Assembly (NCBI GenBank): GCA_009760855.2
Contig: WPIO01000036.1
Location: 3,637,501-3,701,500 of the forward strand
Length of the DNA stretch: 64,000 nucleotides
Origin: Cristatella mucedo
Taxonomy: Eukaryota; Bryozoa; Phylactolaemata; Cristatellidae
Reading direction: 5' to 3'
The notes under the pieces are model-generated. The model was not told where the DNA came from, ran no database searches, and worked only from the letters and a program-made list of their open reading frames with translations. Below, one piece after another: positions 1 through 13,140 of the stretch (position 1 is its first letter; every line of letters starts with the position of its first letter). Made by a program: the position numbers and the translations under genes.

Positions 1-118
1 TAACCATTTGCTCGTGCTTCCTTTGCAGCAATTGTAAAGAGCATAGAAAGAGATCGAGTACTCTTAGGGCACTATGCAAATACATTATTATTATTATTAT
101 TCTTATTCTTATTATCAT
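1..118 (+). mobile_element. L2-like LINE 3' tail fragment
   Basis: This is a 3'-end-only relic of the LINE family seen complete at 22625-24155. It keeps the order: CTTTGCAGCA, then a GTAAAG..CATAGAAAGAGAT block, a GGGCACTAT block, then an imperfect ATT repeat. No coding sequence remains. The plus orientation follows from the tail lying at the right. Confidence 0.75.
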
Positions 119-775
119 GATTATGATCTTGGCTTTGTGTACTAGAATGCCTATCTCGACGTGCTTCACAGAATGGGAATTCCGTCTGGCGGAAGTATTG
201 TTTTAGATGATAAATGCATGTAGCAGCATGACAATGACCAAATCATATGTCAAATCTGTGAATCAGATAATAGTTTCACGACTCGCTGCTACCGCCATAG
301 ATTGGCACAGTCAGGCGCCTGATTACAGCCCCATTGAGAGCATCCAAGAGATGACTTACGAGGGCCAGCGACTGATAAGCAATCCAAATCCACATGACCC
401 ATGACCTACGACTCTTTCGAGCAGCTTTGAATGCAGGGGTCGCATCGCAGGACGCAGTTCACAAGCTGGCAGCTTAGATGCCCAGCCGGTAGGTCATCGA
501 CAACTATGGTAACGGGCCTGCTAATTTCCCACCGACTAATAAATTGGGCGTTGATGTTGTACTTTATGCACTTCTGAGAGCTCAATAAAAATTTCTACGC
601 ATCCTGCACAGCTGTTGTGCTCCGGCGGCTCGTGGGATATCAACCTGAATGTCCCACGACAGACTCAGTCGACCATATCGTTAGGGGCCAGGCAAATCCC
701 GGACAGTCGCCAGAGTGTAGGTAGCTAGTGCCACTGGCCCAGCAGCATCAAACTAGCCAAGTACAAGGACGAAGT
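119..775. other. Intron or intergenic sequence, nothing recognised
   Basis: Mixed-composition unique sequence. I see no credible exon, repeat family or RNA gene. If the HIPK gene continues to the left, this lies within its first coding intron. Confidence 0.4.
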
Positions 776-777
776 TC

Positions 778-860
778 CAGGGAAGGGAAGGAGGGAGGGA
801 GGGAGGGAGGGAAGGGAGGGGGAGGGAGGGGAGGGAGGGAGGGAGGGAGGGAGGGAAGGA
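778..860. repeat. Purine tract, (GGGA)n-like
   Basis: Imperfect GGGA/GGAA units run almost without a pyrimidine for about 80 bases, next to the left end of a LINE fragment. The open frames here (Gly/Arg/Glu or Pro/Ser/Leu runs) are by-products of the repeat. Confidence 0.9.
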
Positions 861-865
861 GGTTT

Positions 866-1355
866 CAACCTGTTTACGCCCTCAGGTCCTGTGTGGACAA
901 TAAATTGGCTGTTCCATTCCTCCGCTTTAAAGACAGTTGGCGACAGAAGCTTTAGCTCTGCAAGTCCTAGACTGCGGAACTCGCTTTCAAAATTCTTACG
1001 CAACGACAACTACTCTCCTACTGCCGACTATGGCACATCCTTTTCAGTGATCCTGAGCTGCTACTTCTATGCTACTCACTAACGACATCTACTCTCCAAC
1101 TGCCGACTATGGCACATCTTTTTCAGCGGTCCTGAACTGCTACTTCTATGCTACTCACTACCTCAACTGCTCTCCTAACACTGCTATGCTTCCCACTTTC
1201 TCTTTGTTGCGTGAGACGAAGTCTGTTGGCTACCGAATGCGTACCGAAAGCCGCTTAGGCTGTGAGTGCGCTATACAAAACTCTCCTGCATAACACCCAC
1301 ATGGTCTTTATGACTTTGTGGAGTTACAGACGGAGATACATTATATTACATTAGT
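866..1355 (+). mobile_element. Second LINE family (ACATT-tailed), C-terminal RT fragment
   Basis: The translation contains the C-terminal non-LTR polymerase signature of the type FLRLKTVGDRSFSSA.PRL.NSL, broken by frameshifts. A closely similar copy lies inverted at 55018-55480. Both end in a conserved 3' UTR (TTATGACTTTGTGGAGTTAC) and an ACATTA-type tail, unlike the ATT tail of the main family. The copy is 5'-truncated and carries an internal 79-bp duplication. It is CR1/L2-group by resemblance; the clade is not settled. Confidence 0.75.
1002..1159 (+). repeat. 79-bp tandem duplication inside the LINE fragment
   Basis: Bases 1002-1080 and 1081-1159 are near-identical copies that begin AACGACA and end CTACTCACT. 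The related copy at 55018-55480 has only one unit, so the duplication arose in this locus or its direct parent. Confidence 0.85.
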
Positions 1356-1368
1356 GCGCGGTGCAGTG

Positions 1369-1779
1369 ATGAGCGCAAGCAACACGGCCCACCAGGATGC
1401 AGCAGCTGCAGCTGCCTCGAAACGGCTTCGAGCGGAGCCCGTCTCGACCCCGCTCGGACAGCAGCCGCCAACAACAGCACGTCGGATAGAAACCGGCGGC
1501 AGACCTGCCAGCGAAAGGCAGGAGGGCCAGTGGCGGCAGCAGGAAAGAGACAAAGAGCAAGAAACTGCAGGAAATGAGCGGCTGCAGCAGGACGACGTCT
1601 GCTGCGAGAAGACGGCGGAGGGCGCCGCCAGACGCAGAGCGCACCTTCCCGCCGACTGCTCGGCACCTCCTGTGGACAGAATCGCGCTCGGGCAGCAGTC
1701 GCAGCAGCAATCGCAGCAGCAGCAGCAGCAGTCACAGCAGCATCAGGAGGCCAGGGCAGCATCCTCTGCCAGCCACTGA
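1369..1779 (+). CDS. Possible Gln/Ala-rich coding segment, unrecognised
   Basis: An open frame begins with Met at 1369 (MSASNTAHQD) and continues through an Ala run, a basic/acidic middle part and a Gln/Ser-rich end. It stops at 1777-1779, next to a possible splice donor (GGCAG|GTGGGA near 1786). The composition resembles a disordered regulatory protein end. However, CAG-rich, GC-rich DNA stays open in several frames by chance, and two minus-strand frames are open over the same bases. No domain or family is recognised. It would lie opposite the HIPK intron. Confidence 0.2.
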   Translation: MSASNTAHQDAAAAAASKRLRAEPVSTPLGQQPPTTARRIETGGRPASERQEGQWRQQERDKEQETAGNERLQQDDVCCEKTAEGAARRRAHLPADCSAPPVDRIALGQQSQQQSQQQQQQSQQHQEARAASSASH

Positions 1780-2124
1780 AGGCAGGTGGGAGGTGGTTTT
1801 GGGTGGGTGGGGGAGGGAGTGGCCTACAAAGGAAGACTGAAGAGCAGCATTATGTTGTTTAGCCTTCACACTGCTTGAGTACCCAGCGAGTGCTTCCCCC
1901 CCCCCCAGGAGCCGACTGTAATCTGAGCATCCCGACGACATTGAGCCAGCCAGCAACGTCCCTAGAGCCAAACTCAAGGTCAGTCTGCCAGCAGTGCTGC
2001 TGCTACCAGCAGCTGGCCCTCTTCAAAATACCCGAAGCAGACCAGCCACCGTAGATCAAAGATCTTAGAGCTGCAGATCAAAGATCGGCAGGGCCGAAGA
2101 TCAAAGATCACCAATGACTGTACA

Positions 2125-2275
2125 AAGCACAAGAGCAAGAGAGAGGAGAGACAGAGAGGAGATACAGAGAAGAGAGAAAGAGAGGAGAGACAGAGAAGAG
2201 AGAGTGAGAGAGAGAGGAGACAGAGAAGAGAGAGAGAGAAGAAGAGAGTGAGCCGCAAGGCAGACAGACAGAGAC
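2125..2275. repeat. AG-rich low-complexity tract
   Basis: Imperfect GAGA/GGAGA repeats interrupted by CAGA units. The Ser/Leu-rich open frames on the opposite strand are artefacts of this tract. Confidence 0.9.
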
Positions 2276-2321
2276 AGGGGGCTTAGAGCAAAAGAGAGGT
2301 AAGGGAAAGAGCAAAATAAAT

Positions 2322-2440
2322 ATAATAATAATAATAATGCACTTGATAAAGTGCAGTCAGAGAACTCAATCTCTTTCTATGCGCTTTACATTTGCTGCAA
2401 AGGGAAATGCAATTGGATGGTGAGTAATATCATGCTTGAT
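2322..2440 (-). mobile_element. L2-like LINE 3' tail fragment
   Basis: On the minus strand this reads: CATGATATTACTCACC, CAATTGCATTTCCC, TTTGCAGCAAATGTAAAGCGC, AGAAAGAGATTGAGTTCTC, then TTATCAAGTGCATTATTATTATT. That is the exact 3' UTR order of the main LINE family. Confidence 0.85.
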
Positions 2441-3960
2441 AAATAGACGTAGGGAGAAGGAAGAGAGTGGGGAGAGATGATAACATGCGAAAGAGCAACA
2501 CAGAAGAGTTAGCATAGCAACTCGGAGACAGATGAAGCGAGACTTCGACGCTCAGAGAAGGAAGCAGAAGCTGTAGCACACCGAGCGATCATGTGGCTCA
2601 CGACTCCTAAAGCCCCTCCAGAAATGATGCAAAAGCAAGCAGCCAAAGCCATGCTTACTGGAATCACTGGCCACTGAAGCAGCACGGCTGGTGCTGCACT
2701 ATCTGCGGGTGGGCCTCTGTTTACAGACAGTGTCTGAGGCATCAGCCCACAGGCTCACTCGCCTGCAAACGTGGCCTACTCTAGCCAGGGAGGGACCAGC
2801 CACACAGCACCACCCCCCCCCCAAGGTTGGGTGAGAACAGAGATAGGGAGGGGGTACGATGACGATGAAGTGACCTCTGCATGCCTACATGCCACTCAGG
2901 CAAGTACCAGCAGATGTAGCAGCAGACAGCAGCTGCCGGGCGATGCAGCTTGTGGCTGTCTCCTTCAGCAGCCAAGCACCTAATCTCAGGGCCGTTGCCA
3001 GTCAGTCAGACGGCTGAAAGGGGTGGGATAGACAGCCTGGCAGCCTCAGGAGACACAACTAGCTAGAGCTGACGTGGGGCACCAACGGCAAGATTTCGAA
3101 GGCAGCAGCAGCGCGCACGCGATCGTACGAGCAAATCGGAGGCAAAGCTTCTTCTTGATTCGACTGACAGCAGGTTCGAATGCATGCAGCCGCCGTGCGG
3201 CATGATGCGTATGCGGCTGCTGCTCGGCTGCTGCACAAACCCAACTTGTGTCGATAGCCGACTAAGAGCAGATATCATCATCTGGTCAATATCTCCCTGC
3301 AAAGAGGCAGTCGAAAGAGCACCACGGGTGTCGGGCGCCCTGCAGGGACAGGACCTGCCTCCGAAGACCCGGTAACTCGGGTGGCTCTCGGGAATGATCC
3401 GAGCAGAGCTATCTAATTACCGAGGCACAGCCGGCTGCAGAGGCTGCAGCATCCTGTTGCTGCCTCTGCTTAACTCAGCTTTTGGGTAATGCACCCGGCA
3501 TGCATGCACTCTCATAGCTTAGTGGCCGACAGAGGGAATGCCGGGGTCGAGGTCGCCGCCAGCTCAATTTCCCCAGCCGGGCATGAGGGACATCCAATTA
3601 CCGGACGAACCCAAGAGGCTCGGTTTCGGTAGGAGTGATTAATTTATCTAGGTTGTCGGTGAATAATTGATAAAAAGTTGTGCACTTTCATTAGAAACCT
3701 TGTCTGCCGGTCAATGTGGGTGCAGCAGCTAATTAGCTCTTTGTGCAAAAGGTTAGATAAAAGAAACGAATGCCGATTAGCAGTAGCAGCAGCAGCGATA
3801 TTGATTGAATGCAACCAAAAGAAGACGTCGACAAAGCGGTGTCAATCGGCAAGCATGCGCGAGCATGAGCCATGCATGGTCTGACACAAAAGCAGCTGCA
3901 GTACCTGCACCACATTGGACATTCCCGGACGGGCAAGCATGCTGCACCTGCACAGTCACG
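2441..3960. other. HIPK intron or intergenic, nothing recognised
   Basis: Moderately GC-rich unique DNA with scattered GCAGCAG clusters. I found no exon continuing the HIPK kinase domain (expected APEI after the activation loop) on the minus strand. Confidence 0.4.
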
Positions 3961-3964
3961 CACA

Positions 3965-4241
3965 CTACGCACCGACACCACGCCATAAGCGAGTGGGCGT
4001 ATGGGCACAGACACACTTGCAAACACACACATGAGCACACGAGCATGCATGCACACGCATGCACAGGCACGCGCACGAGCGCATGCCTGCACACCAACGC
4101 ATGCATGCACACCAACGCAAACTCACACACACACACCTGTGAATGCACACGCGTACACGCGCACACACACACCTGTGAATGCATGCACACGAACGCAAAT
4201 TCACACACACACACAAACCTGGGAATGCACACATGTACACG

Positions 4242-4274
<33 letters not shown>

Positions 4275-4275
4275 G
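3965..4275. repeat. CA-rich minisatellite
   Basis: Degenerate CACA/GCATGCACAC units contain larger repeats of about 40-60 bases (CACACACCTGTGAATGCA at about 4133 and again near 4170). It closes with a purer (CA)n at 4250-4275. His/Thr-rich and Cys/Val-rich frames here are spurious. Confidence 0.9.
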
Positions 4276-4912
4276 CACAAGTGAATACATGACCAAGGTG
4301 GCACGTGTGACTGTTGAGCAGCATGCAGTCGATGCACGCAGAGCAAAGCTGGTCCCCCTCCCGATGCTTGGTGCACTGCTGATGCTTGCTAGTGTGGCCA
4401 GTGCCAATCGCAGCAGGCAGTCCTCCTCCTCCTCCGAGGTGGAGTAGAAGGAGTAGTGGAAGGGAAAGGCTAGCAGCCGGGCAGCATGCCGACCACGATC
4501 ACCAAGCAGTAGAAGTAAACATCAGCAGCCAGTCATCGGCCTCATTTATGCAGCGAAATCAGCAGAGCCTTCACGATTACCAGCAAAGACTTCAGATCAA
4601 AGTGGGCAATAGGAAATATGCTGGCCTGCTGCGGTCACTCGAATCCGGGACCTCTAAGGTTGCTAAGTGCCCCTTTGTACCTGACCCCTGGCGCACAAGC
4701 TGGCACGCACTCTGCTTCCAGCTCTTCCTAAGACCTAAGCCCCAACACGCAGGGGGGGAGGGCAAGGGGTGGCGGGCGAGCAGATTGATGGAAAGCCGAA
4801 GGTTGGCTGGCTGGGCACCGGGCCAAGACATGAGGCCGGCCGGCGAGGCTCGCGATAGGCGCAGCCGACGCTGGATCGATCGCCAACCAACGCCAGCCGC
4901 CGCGGCGGCTCA

Positions 4913-6240
<1,328 letters not shown>

Positions 6241-7590
6241 GAACCAGGTCAAGATCGGAGCCGCTGCCACAGACCGGGCTCAGAGCACGGCACCTCAGAC
6301 AGACCCTTGGCGTTATTCATGCGGAGGCAAGAGCACTAAGCTAGACGTCAGCAGCCAGCAATAGAGACTGCTCGATTAACAACTACAGGAGCCTCTGGCA
6401 ACGACATTTCCGCGATACTACTCAGTGGCTGACGAGACGGAATGCAGCCCCTACCTGCTGGCTGCCTACTGGCTCCTTGCAGCATTACACCCGTGCAGCC
6501 CGGCGTTGATGGTCGGCTTTCCACTGAGCCACTACTCTTATAATCTCAGCTACAAACTGGTTGACACATGCTTCGGATCAAACTGCTGCCGTTCAGCCGA
6601 GGAAACTGGCTGGCCTTGCAAAGACAATGTGTGGGGGGAGTTGGGGAGTATAATGAGGCCATGCAAGCACTGCGACCTTGACACTTGTCAGCAGTAACTC
6701 GATACGATCCTTTTCGCCAATCCACCAGGCAATCACGTGGGTAACTCGAGAGCGAACAAAAGACGTCCGGATCTCAGCAGCTCCGACCGACATGACGACA
6801 ACAATTCTACGGGCCACGTTGTTCTTTTATGCGATGCCTCAAGCAGCAATTCTACAGCAGGTGGTACAGTAGTGCCCCAGTCATCGTGACGTTCAGACGT
6901 CAGAAACATCAAGGTTTCCAGGCCCTTGACAAGAATTCACTAGCTTCTTCTCACCATTAGCGATCTCTCAACCGGCCACTGAGCACAATCTTTTCATGCG
7001 AATCTCCTCCTCATTAAGCATGTTTATTTGAGCGACTCAGAAGCAATAACGACAGGGTGCCTGTGGTTGGCTTAACCGTGACTCGGCAGCATAAATTAGG
7101 CTGAGGCCAACGGGCCACTCATCGGCCCAGCCAGGCAGCCAAGCTGTCCCACTCGATACTCGGACCCCCCTTCACACATACAAAACCACGTAAGAGGGGG
7201 TATTAGTGGGGACCTTGAGAGCAGCATTTGCAGCTCCTGCCGGATGAGCCGCAGCCGATGGGACGCCCGGCCAGCGAGTCGCCGACGAGCCCGGAGCAAC
7301 TCGTGCAGTAGCAACGTGACCGTGAATAATAACTCGCCCAGAAAGAGCCCGGCCAGCGAAGTTCCTGGACACGAGCTATTACAGCAGCGGTCGCTGACAA
7401 ACACGGGCACCGGCGCGGGAGGGGGGGAATCGCACAAACACGGGCACCAGGGGGAGGGAGAGCACACGTCGGGCACTTCTGCTACTCCTCGCTCGTCGAC
7501 CGCGAGGGTGCGGCACGCCGACGTTTGAGGAACCGGCACGAGGCAGGGGGGGTTCGGGGAGCCGGCTCGGCAGGCAGGACGTGGGGGGAC
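6241..7590. other. HIPK upstream region, nothing firm
   Basis: Unique sequence. An Arg/Ser/Asn-rich open frame on the plus strand (7244-7528) has no start context or recognisable family and I do not call it. No repeat family is recognised except at the right edge. Confidence 0.35.
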
Positions 7591-7594
7591 GCAA

Positions 7595-7652
7595 GGCGGG
7601 CTCCTCGGTCGCTATACAAAAAAGGCTGTTTAATCAGCTAAGATATATATAT
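7595..7652 (+). mobile_element. SINE1 3' fragment
   Basis: TCGCTATACAAAAAAGGCTG and TTTAATCAGCTA match the 3' part of the tRNA-derived SINE at 50082-50265. They are followed by a short TATA-rich run. Confidence 0.6.
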
Positions 7653-7659
7653 AGATATA

Positions 7660-8640
7660 TAAGGCTGGGGGGTTGCCGGCGGCGGCACGGCTAGCGAGCG
7701 AGCGAGCTGACGGCTCCGCTCATCTGGCCACGCGACGCAGCCCAAAACAAACCGGCCCCTCCCGCCCCGATCTCTCAAAGCCGACAGCCCCCCCCCCACC
7801 CACCCACCTACTCGGAACTTCGCGAAACTGCTACACGACGACGAGCTGCCGCCGCTAGAGATTCGGCTCTTTGCTGCCGAGTCGGAGAGGGTCGACCATT
7901 GCACCGCCAGTCGTCGACATCCACCGGGCAATGCCGCCGACGGCGTGGCGCTCCACCTGACGTCCTGACAGAGTCTCGAATCTCAAGGCAGACACGTAAC
8001 TGGCGACCGAAGGTGGGGCCGGCGGCCGCAGCGCAAGGCCGATCGGTCGCTCGCGAAAGACGGCGCCGGGCTGCAAGCGATCATGGCCAGCCAGGCGATC
8101 GGACAGCAAGCTACCAAAGTACCGCGGCCAGGCCGCTGTGGGGGGAGAGGGCTGGCTGGAGAGCAGGTCTCGCGGCGACACAATGCGCCGCCGCGAGACC
8201 TGCACCCGCTCGACGCGGGCGCCGCTCGCTACCTTCTTGTCAAACGTGCGGGGGCGGCCGCGCGCACCAACAACACACCGCGCTAGGGACGCAGCGCCGC
8301 CGCGGCCGCCGCCGCAGAGCTTACCCGCTCCGACCGCCTACACAGGAAAGCGGCCGCTGTCTCAGTCGGCCAGCTAACTCGACAGCGCCAGCACGACCCG
8401 ACGACAGTGCGCGTACGTCCGACGAGGCGCCATGGTCGACGGCTGTTCGTAACCGAAAAAATGTTAGCCCAGTCTAACTATCTGCGGCTACGCGAGAACC
8501 AGCTGCCAAAGCAGCAGTCGGGAGACCGTCGGTATCCCGGTCAGCCTTTGTTTCCGCGTAGCCGACGGCTCAGCGCGCCACCAGCGGACAGCTGTTACGT
8601 CTAGCGCCGCCCCTTCAGATAAAACCTTCGAGCGACTATA
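7660..8640. promoter_or_regulatory. CpG-rich block, candidate HIPK promoter/first exon
   Basis: GC-rich, with CpG not depleted, for about 1 kb. A consensus-like minus-strand donor (CGG|GTAAGC, cut at 8325) would let a non-coding exon splice to the HIPK acceptor at 6225. This is an inference from composition and a single splice-site match; the minus orientation is assumed from the downstream gene. Confidence 0.3.
8163..8203. repeat. Perfect 15-bp inverted repeat
   Basis: GCAGGTCTCGCGGCG at 8163-8177 is the exact reverse complement of 8189-8203, with an 11-base spacer. It would form a GC-rich hairpin inside the CpG-rich block. Confidence 0.95.
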
Positions 8641-9274
8641 GAATGGAATTCAGTATGAACGATTCTATACGCTATAAAAACTTTTTACTAAATATTTAAG
8701 AATATGTTTCATAATTTGTAGGATTAAGCTACGACGCAACTCTGACCAATCAGCGGCAGGTTACAACAGGGCGGCCAGCGGGTCCCATTGCGTAACGCCG
8801 GAAACCGGCGGATGAGCTAGCTGTTGGCTGGCGGGGCGCTTAGAACGCTGCGCTACGCCCGGGCGAGCCTTGCGAGTTCGGGTAGCGGAGGAACGCATGC
8901 GACATGCATAAACCTGATGCTCGCCGAACGCCAAACGGTAGTTACGCAGCGCTCGCTCGCTACACTATAAGAGCGCTAACACCGACGCCGACGCCGAATT
9001 AGTGGAAGAGCAAATAATTACCCGAACATTGCGCCGGCTGCGGCAGGTGAATTACGAAGCGTACAGCAGCTCACACCCGGCGCTACGACTCACCGACTGG
9101 CAGACCGCTGCTTCAATAGAGCGAATGCGGTCAGACGCACGCCTAATACAGCGGCCCGGTCATAAGTCGCCAGTTAGTCCAATCGTACACATTTAAATAC
9201 GGATCGCGCAGCTCGTAAGCCCCGGCTTATCGCGGTAATTTCATAAGCGGCTCTCAGTTCAAAGTCAGCGGCCG

Positions 9275-9560
<286 letters not shown>

Positions 9561-9639
9561 AGGCAGAGTTTAAGCAGGTACGTGCACACGCGAAGGACCA
9601 ATCACAAAAACCCGCCGAATGCTGAAAGGAAAGAAAAAT

Positions 9640-10300
9640 CGCGCGCCGCCGGGCGTCGCACACTCGGCAGCACCCGCCGTTTTCCGACGGGGCCGGCGAG
9701 CGGCGGGCGCTCGCGCGTCGCTCTCCGCCCGCCCCGTCGCCCCGTCGCGGGACGCCGCCTTCCGCTCTCAACGAGAACCTCATGATGAGCGCTCGCGCGC
9801 GAGCGCTTAGCGCATAGCCGCTCCCCTCGGATTTCTCGCACGACCCAGAGCGCCTCAGAGCGCGCGCGCCCGGCCGCCGCTCTCTGGCTTCCTGCCCTGA
9901 AATCTGTCCGCGCGAAGGAAGCGCCGAGCCGCCAAAGAGCCGGTCGCCCGTCGGCGCATGCGCGGCCTTCCGCGAGTTGAGCGGCACACCGCGCGCATCG
10001 ATCGCGCGGTCGCGGACAGCGCGGTGCGGTCGAATGCGCTTCAGCTGCCGCGGACCGAGGAATGCGGCTCCGTCGCCGCTGCCGCCGCCGCCGCCGTCGC
10101 GTCTGGGGGCGATTCTGAATACGCCTCGCCGATTTGGACTCAGCAGCAGCAGCTGTTCGCTTGCCCAACTTGACCTCCTCCCGCCAGAACGAATACCTCA
10201 GCGACGTCTCGAGAAGTCTCGCCTCGCCTTGCGGGTCAGTCGAACGTCGAATGCCGCGCCGCGGATTAGCCCGACTGTAAGATGCTCGCCTCGACCAAGG
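9640..10300. promoter_or_regulatory. CpG-rich block, possible promoter
   Basis: Very high CpG density, with GCGCGCG, CGCCGCCGCC and similar strings. Long open frames on both strands (Arg/Ala-rich) look like composition effects. It could be a CpG-island promoter of HIPK or of an unseen transcript; no core element is identified. Confidence 0.3.
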
Positions 10301-10344
10301 TCAAGGCTACTGCATTTCATTACTGAGGTCGGGGGCTCGAGCCT

Positions 10345-10345
<1 letters not shown>
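10262..10345 (+). mobile_element. SINE2 tRNA-like head, partial
   Basis: AGATGCTCGCCTCGACCAAG, then GGTCAAGG and GAGGTCGGGGGCTCGAGCCT, match the plus-sense head of the SINE2 family (minus copies at 21940-22085 and 49862-50010). These include the box-B-like GGGCTCGAGCC. The 3' part is replaced by CA/TA repeats. Confidence 0.55.

Positions 10346-10418
<73 letters not shown>
10346..10418. repeat. (CA)n-(TA)n microsatellite
   Basis: A CA run followed by a TA run, with one TACA interruption, abutting the 5' truncation point of LINE copy 1. Confidence 0.97.
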
Positions 10419-10421
<3 letters not shown>

Positions 10422-11976
10422 ATTAGAGTCAGATCATGTCCCGGAACCTTTCAAAAAAGCTGTAGTCAGGCCACTACTCAAGAAAGCTACACTAGACAAA
10501 GAGAACTTAAGAAACTACCGCCTAGTCTCCCTTCAACCATTCCTATCAAAGACACTGGAACGGGTCGTGGCGGACCAGCTGAACTCATATATTGAAACGT
10601 TGACCCTTGCTAGTAAGTTCCAGTCTGTCTTTAGAACTAATCACTCCACAGAGTCAGCATTGCTTAGTGTGTACAACGACGTACTTAGGAATGCAGACAT
10701 AGGTTGAGTGTCTCTGCTTGTTTTGCTCGATCTTTCGGCAGTTTTTGATACTATCGATCACAAAGTTCTTCTAGAGTGCCTCTCATCTCGCCTGGGCATC
10801 ACTGGCACTGATCTGCAATGGTTCAGGTCCTATCTCAAAGGGAGAGTCCAGAGTATTGATGTGAATGGACAAAGATCATCCAAAGTACCTCTGTACCTGT
10901 GCTTTGATCCCTCCCAGCCTTCGAGCACCTCGAATTCTTTCAACTCACTTGCTGCATGCATTGATGACATCCGCACATGGATGGCAGCAAATTTTCTAAA
11001 ACTAAACGAAGACAAAACTAACTTACTAGTTAAGGGCAAACCCAGTGTGATTCAAAAATTGGAAAGGCTGTCTCTCAAAAATGGCTCTGCCAGCATACCT
11101 CCTGTCGAATCAGCTCGAAATCTAGGTGTCATATTCCAAAGCGACCTCTCGTTAGACGACCATATCAGCTCCACGGTCAAAGCTGCCTATTTTCAGCTTC
11201 ATAATATTGCTAAAATTCGGGCTTGTTTAGATAAGGATACCATGTCCAAGCTGGTCCATGCATTCGTGACATCTCGTCTCGACTTCTGCAATTCACTGCT
11301 TACTGGCCTACCAGCATGTGCGATCAGGCGATTGCAGCTGGTGCAAAACTCGGCAGCTATGCTTGTCTGTCGTGAGCGTCGCAGTTGCCACATTACTCCA
11401 CTTCTCGCCGACCTGCACTGGCTACCAGTCAAGCAACGGATTGACTTCAAGGTTTGGTCGCTGACTTTTAGGTCCCTTCATTCTATGGCTCCAGCCTATC
11501 TCTCCGACATACTCCCCCATCAGGCCAAGCATCGTACCACCCGCTTTTCGGAATCCAACAGTCTACCAATACCTCGTACAAACCTTAAATCCTTTGGAGA
11601 CCGTGCATTTAGTTCGTGTGCTCATAAAGCCTGGAACTCCCTCCCGACCTGCGTCAGAACATCCCCTGACCTGACCATATTTAAAAGGAACTTATAAACG
11701 CACGTATTTAGGACAGCATTTAGTGGATCCCTGTGATTCGTCCTTGATGTGCTTATGCGTGCTGACACTGTGCATGCTGCCACTAACCACATTTACATGC
11801 TGACCCTGTGCACGTCACCCCTAACCATATTATTCATTTTGTTTGTTTTTCAAGCATGATTTTACTTACCATTCAATTGCATTTCCCTTTGCAGCAAATG
11901 AAAAGCGCCTAGAAAGAGATTAAGTTCTTTGAGGGCGCTTTATCAAGTACATTATTATTGTTATTATTATTATTGA
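10419..11976 (+). mobile_element. L2/CR1-like LINE copy 1, RT with active-site deletion
   Basis: A 5'-truncated non-LTR retrotransposon. The translation gives fingers/palm segments ([38 protein letters not shown]), then the thumb and C-terminal part ([20 protein letters not shown] to AHKAWNSLPTCVRTSPDL). A TGA at 10705-10707 interrupts it. About 200 bases are missing near 10890: the sequence jumps from KVPL directly to YLCFDPSQ, removing the KYGVPQGSVLGP block and the YADD catalytic box. The 3' UTR (11700-11950) and ATT tail (11950-11976) are kept. Non-functional. Confidence 0.95.
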
Positions 11977-13140
11977 AATATGGGGTACCTCGGGGCTCCG
12001 TGCTAGGTCCGGTTCTTTTCACGGTTTATACTCTCCCTCTTGCTGATGTGATTGCCAAGCACAATCTAGGCTTTCACTTGTATGCTGATGACACTCAGTT
12101 GTACCTTCGCTTTGATCCCTCCCAGCCATCAAGCACCTCGAATTCTCTCAACTCGCTGCATGAATTGATAACATCCGCACATGGATGGCAGCAAATTTTC
12201 TAAAACTAAACGATGATAAAACTAACTTACTAGATATGGGCAAAGCCAGTCTGATTCAGAAGTTGGAAAGGCTGACGCTCAAAATTGGCTCTGCCAGCAT
12301 ATCTCCTGTCGAATCAGCTCGAAACCTAGGTGTCATGTTCCAAAGTGACCTCTCGTTAGACGACTACATCAGCTCCACAATCAAGTCTGCGTACTTTCAG
12401 CTACATAGCTATGCTAAAATTCGGGCTTGTTTAGATAAGGATACCACGTCTAAGTTGGTCCGTGCATTTGTGACATCCCGTCTTGACTTCTGCAACTCAT
12501 TGCTTGCTGGCCTACCGGCATGTGCGATAAAGCGATTGCAGCTGGTGCAAAACTCTGCAGCTAGGCTTGTCTGTCGTGAGTTGCCACATCACACCACTTC
12601 TCGCCGACCTGCACTGGCTCCCCCAGTCAAGCAACGCATCGATTTCAAGGTTTTGTCGCTCACTTTTAGGTCACTTCATTCTTTGGCTCCAGCCTATCTC
12701 TCAGATCTACTCCCCCATCAGGCCGAGCATCGTACCACCCGCTTGTCAGAATCCAACAGTCTACAAATACCTCGTACAAACCTCAAATCCTTTGGAGACC
12801 ATCCATTTCGTTCGCATGCTCCCAAAGCATGGAACTCCTTCCCGAATTGCGTCAGAACATCCCCTGACTTGACCACATTTAAAAAGAACTTAAACACACA
12901 CCTATTTAGGGCAGCATTTAGTGGGTCCCTGTGATTCGCCCTTGATGTGCTTACGCGTGCTGACACTGTGCATGCTGCCAGTAACCACATTTGCATGCTG
13001 ACCCTGTGCACGTCACCCCTAACCATGTTATTCACGTAGTTTTTCAAGCATGATATTACTCACCATTCAATCGCTTTTCTCTTTGCAGCAAATGGTAAGC
13101 GCCTAGAAAGAGATTGAGTTCGCCGAGGGAGCTTTATTAA
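11977..13140 (+). mobile_element. L2/CR1-like LINE copy 2, starts at RT active site
   Basis: Begins abruptly at AAATATGGGGTACC, coding [12 protein letters not shown], and keeps YADDTQLY (12081-12104). It runs on to the C-terminus with a frameshift near 12155 ([10 protein letters not shown] replaces the expected segment) and another near 12585. The 3' UTR follows and the tail merges with AT repeats at 13140. It starts at the point where copy 1 is deleted. Non-functional. Confidence 0.95.

Noticed and set aside
3733..4447. Long Cys/Val and His/Thr frames
   Set aside because: They lie on the CA-rich minisatellite and change with every frame; no domain.
9602..10168. Arg/Ala-rich minus-strand frame in the CpG-rich block
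   Set aside because: Composition follows GC content and both strands are open; no family resemblance.
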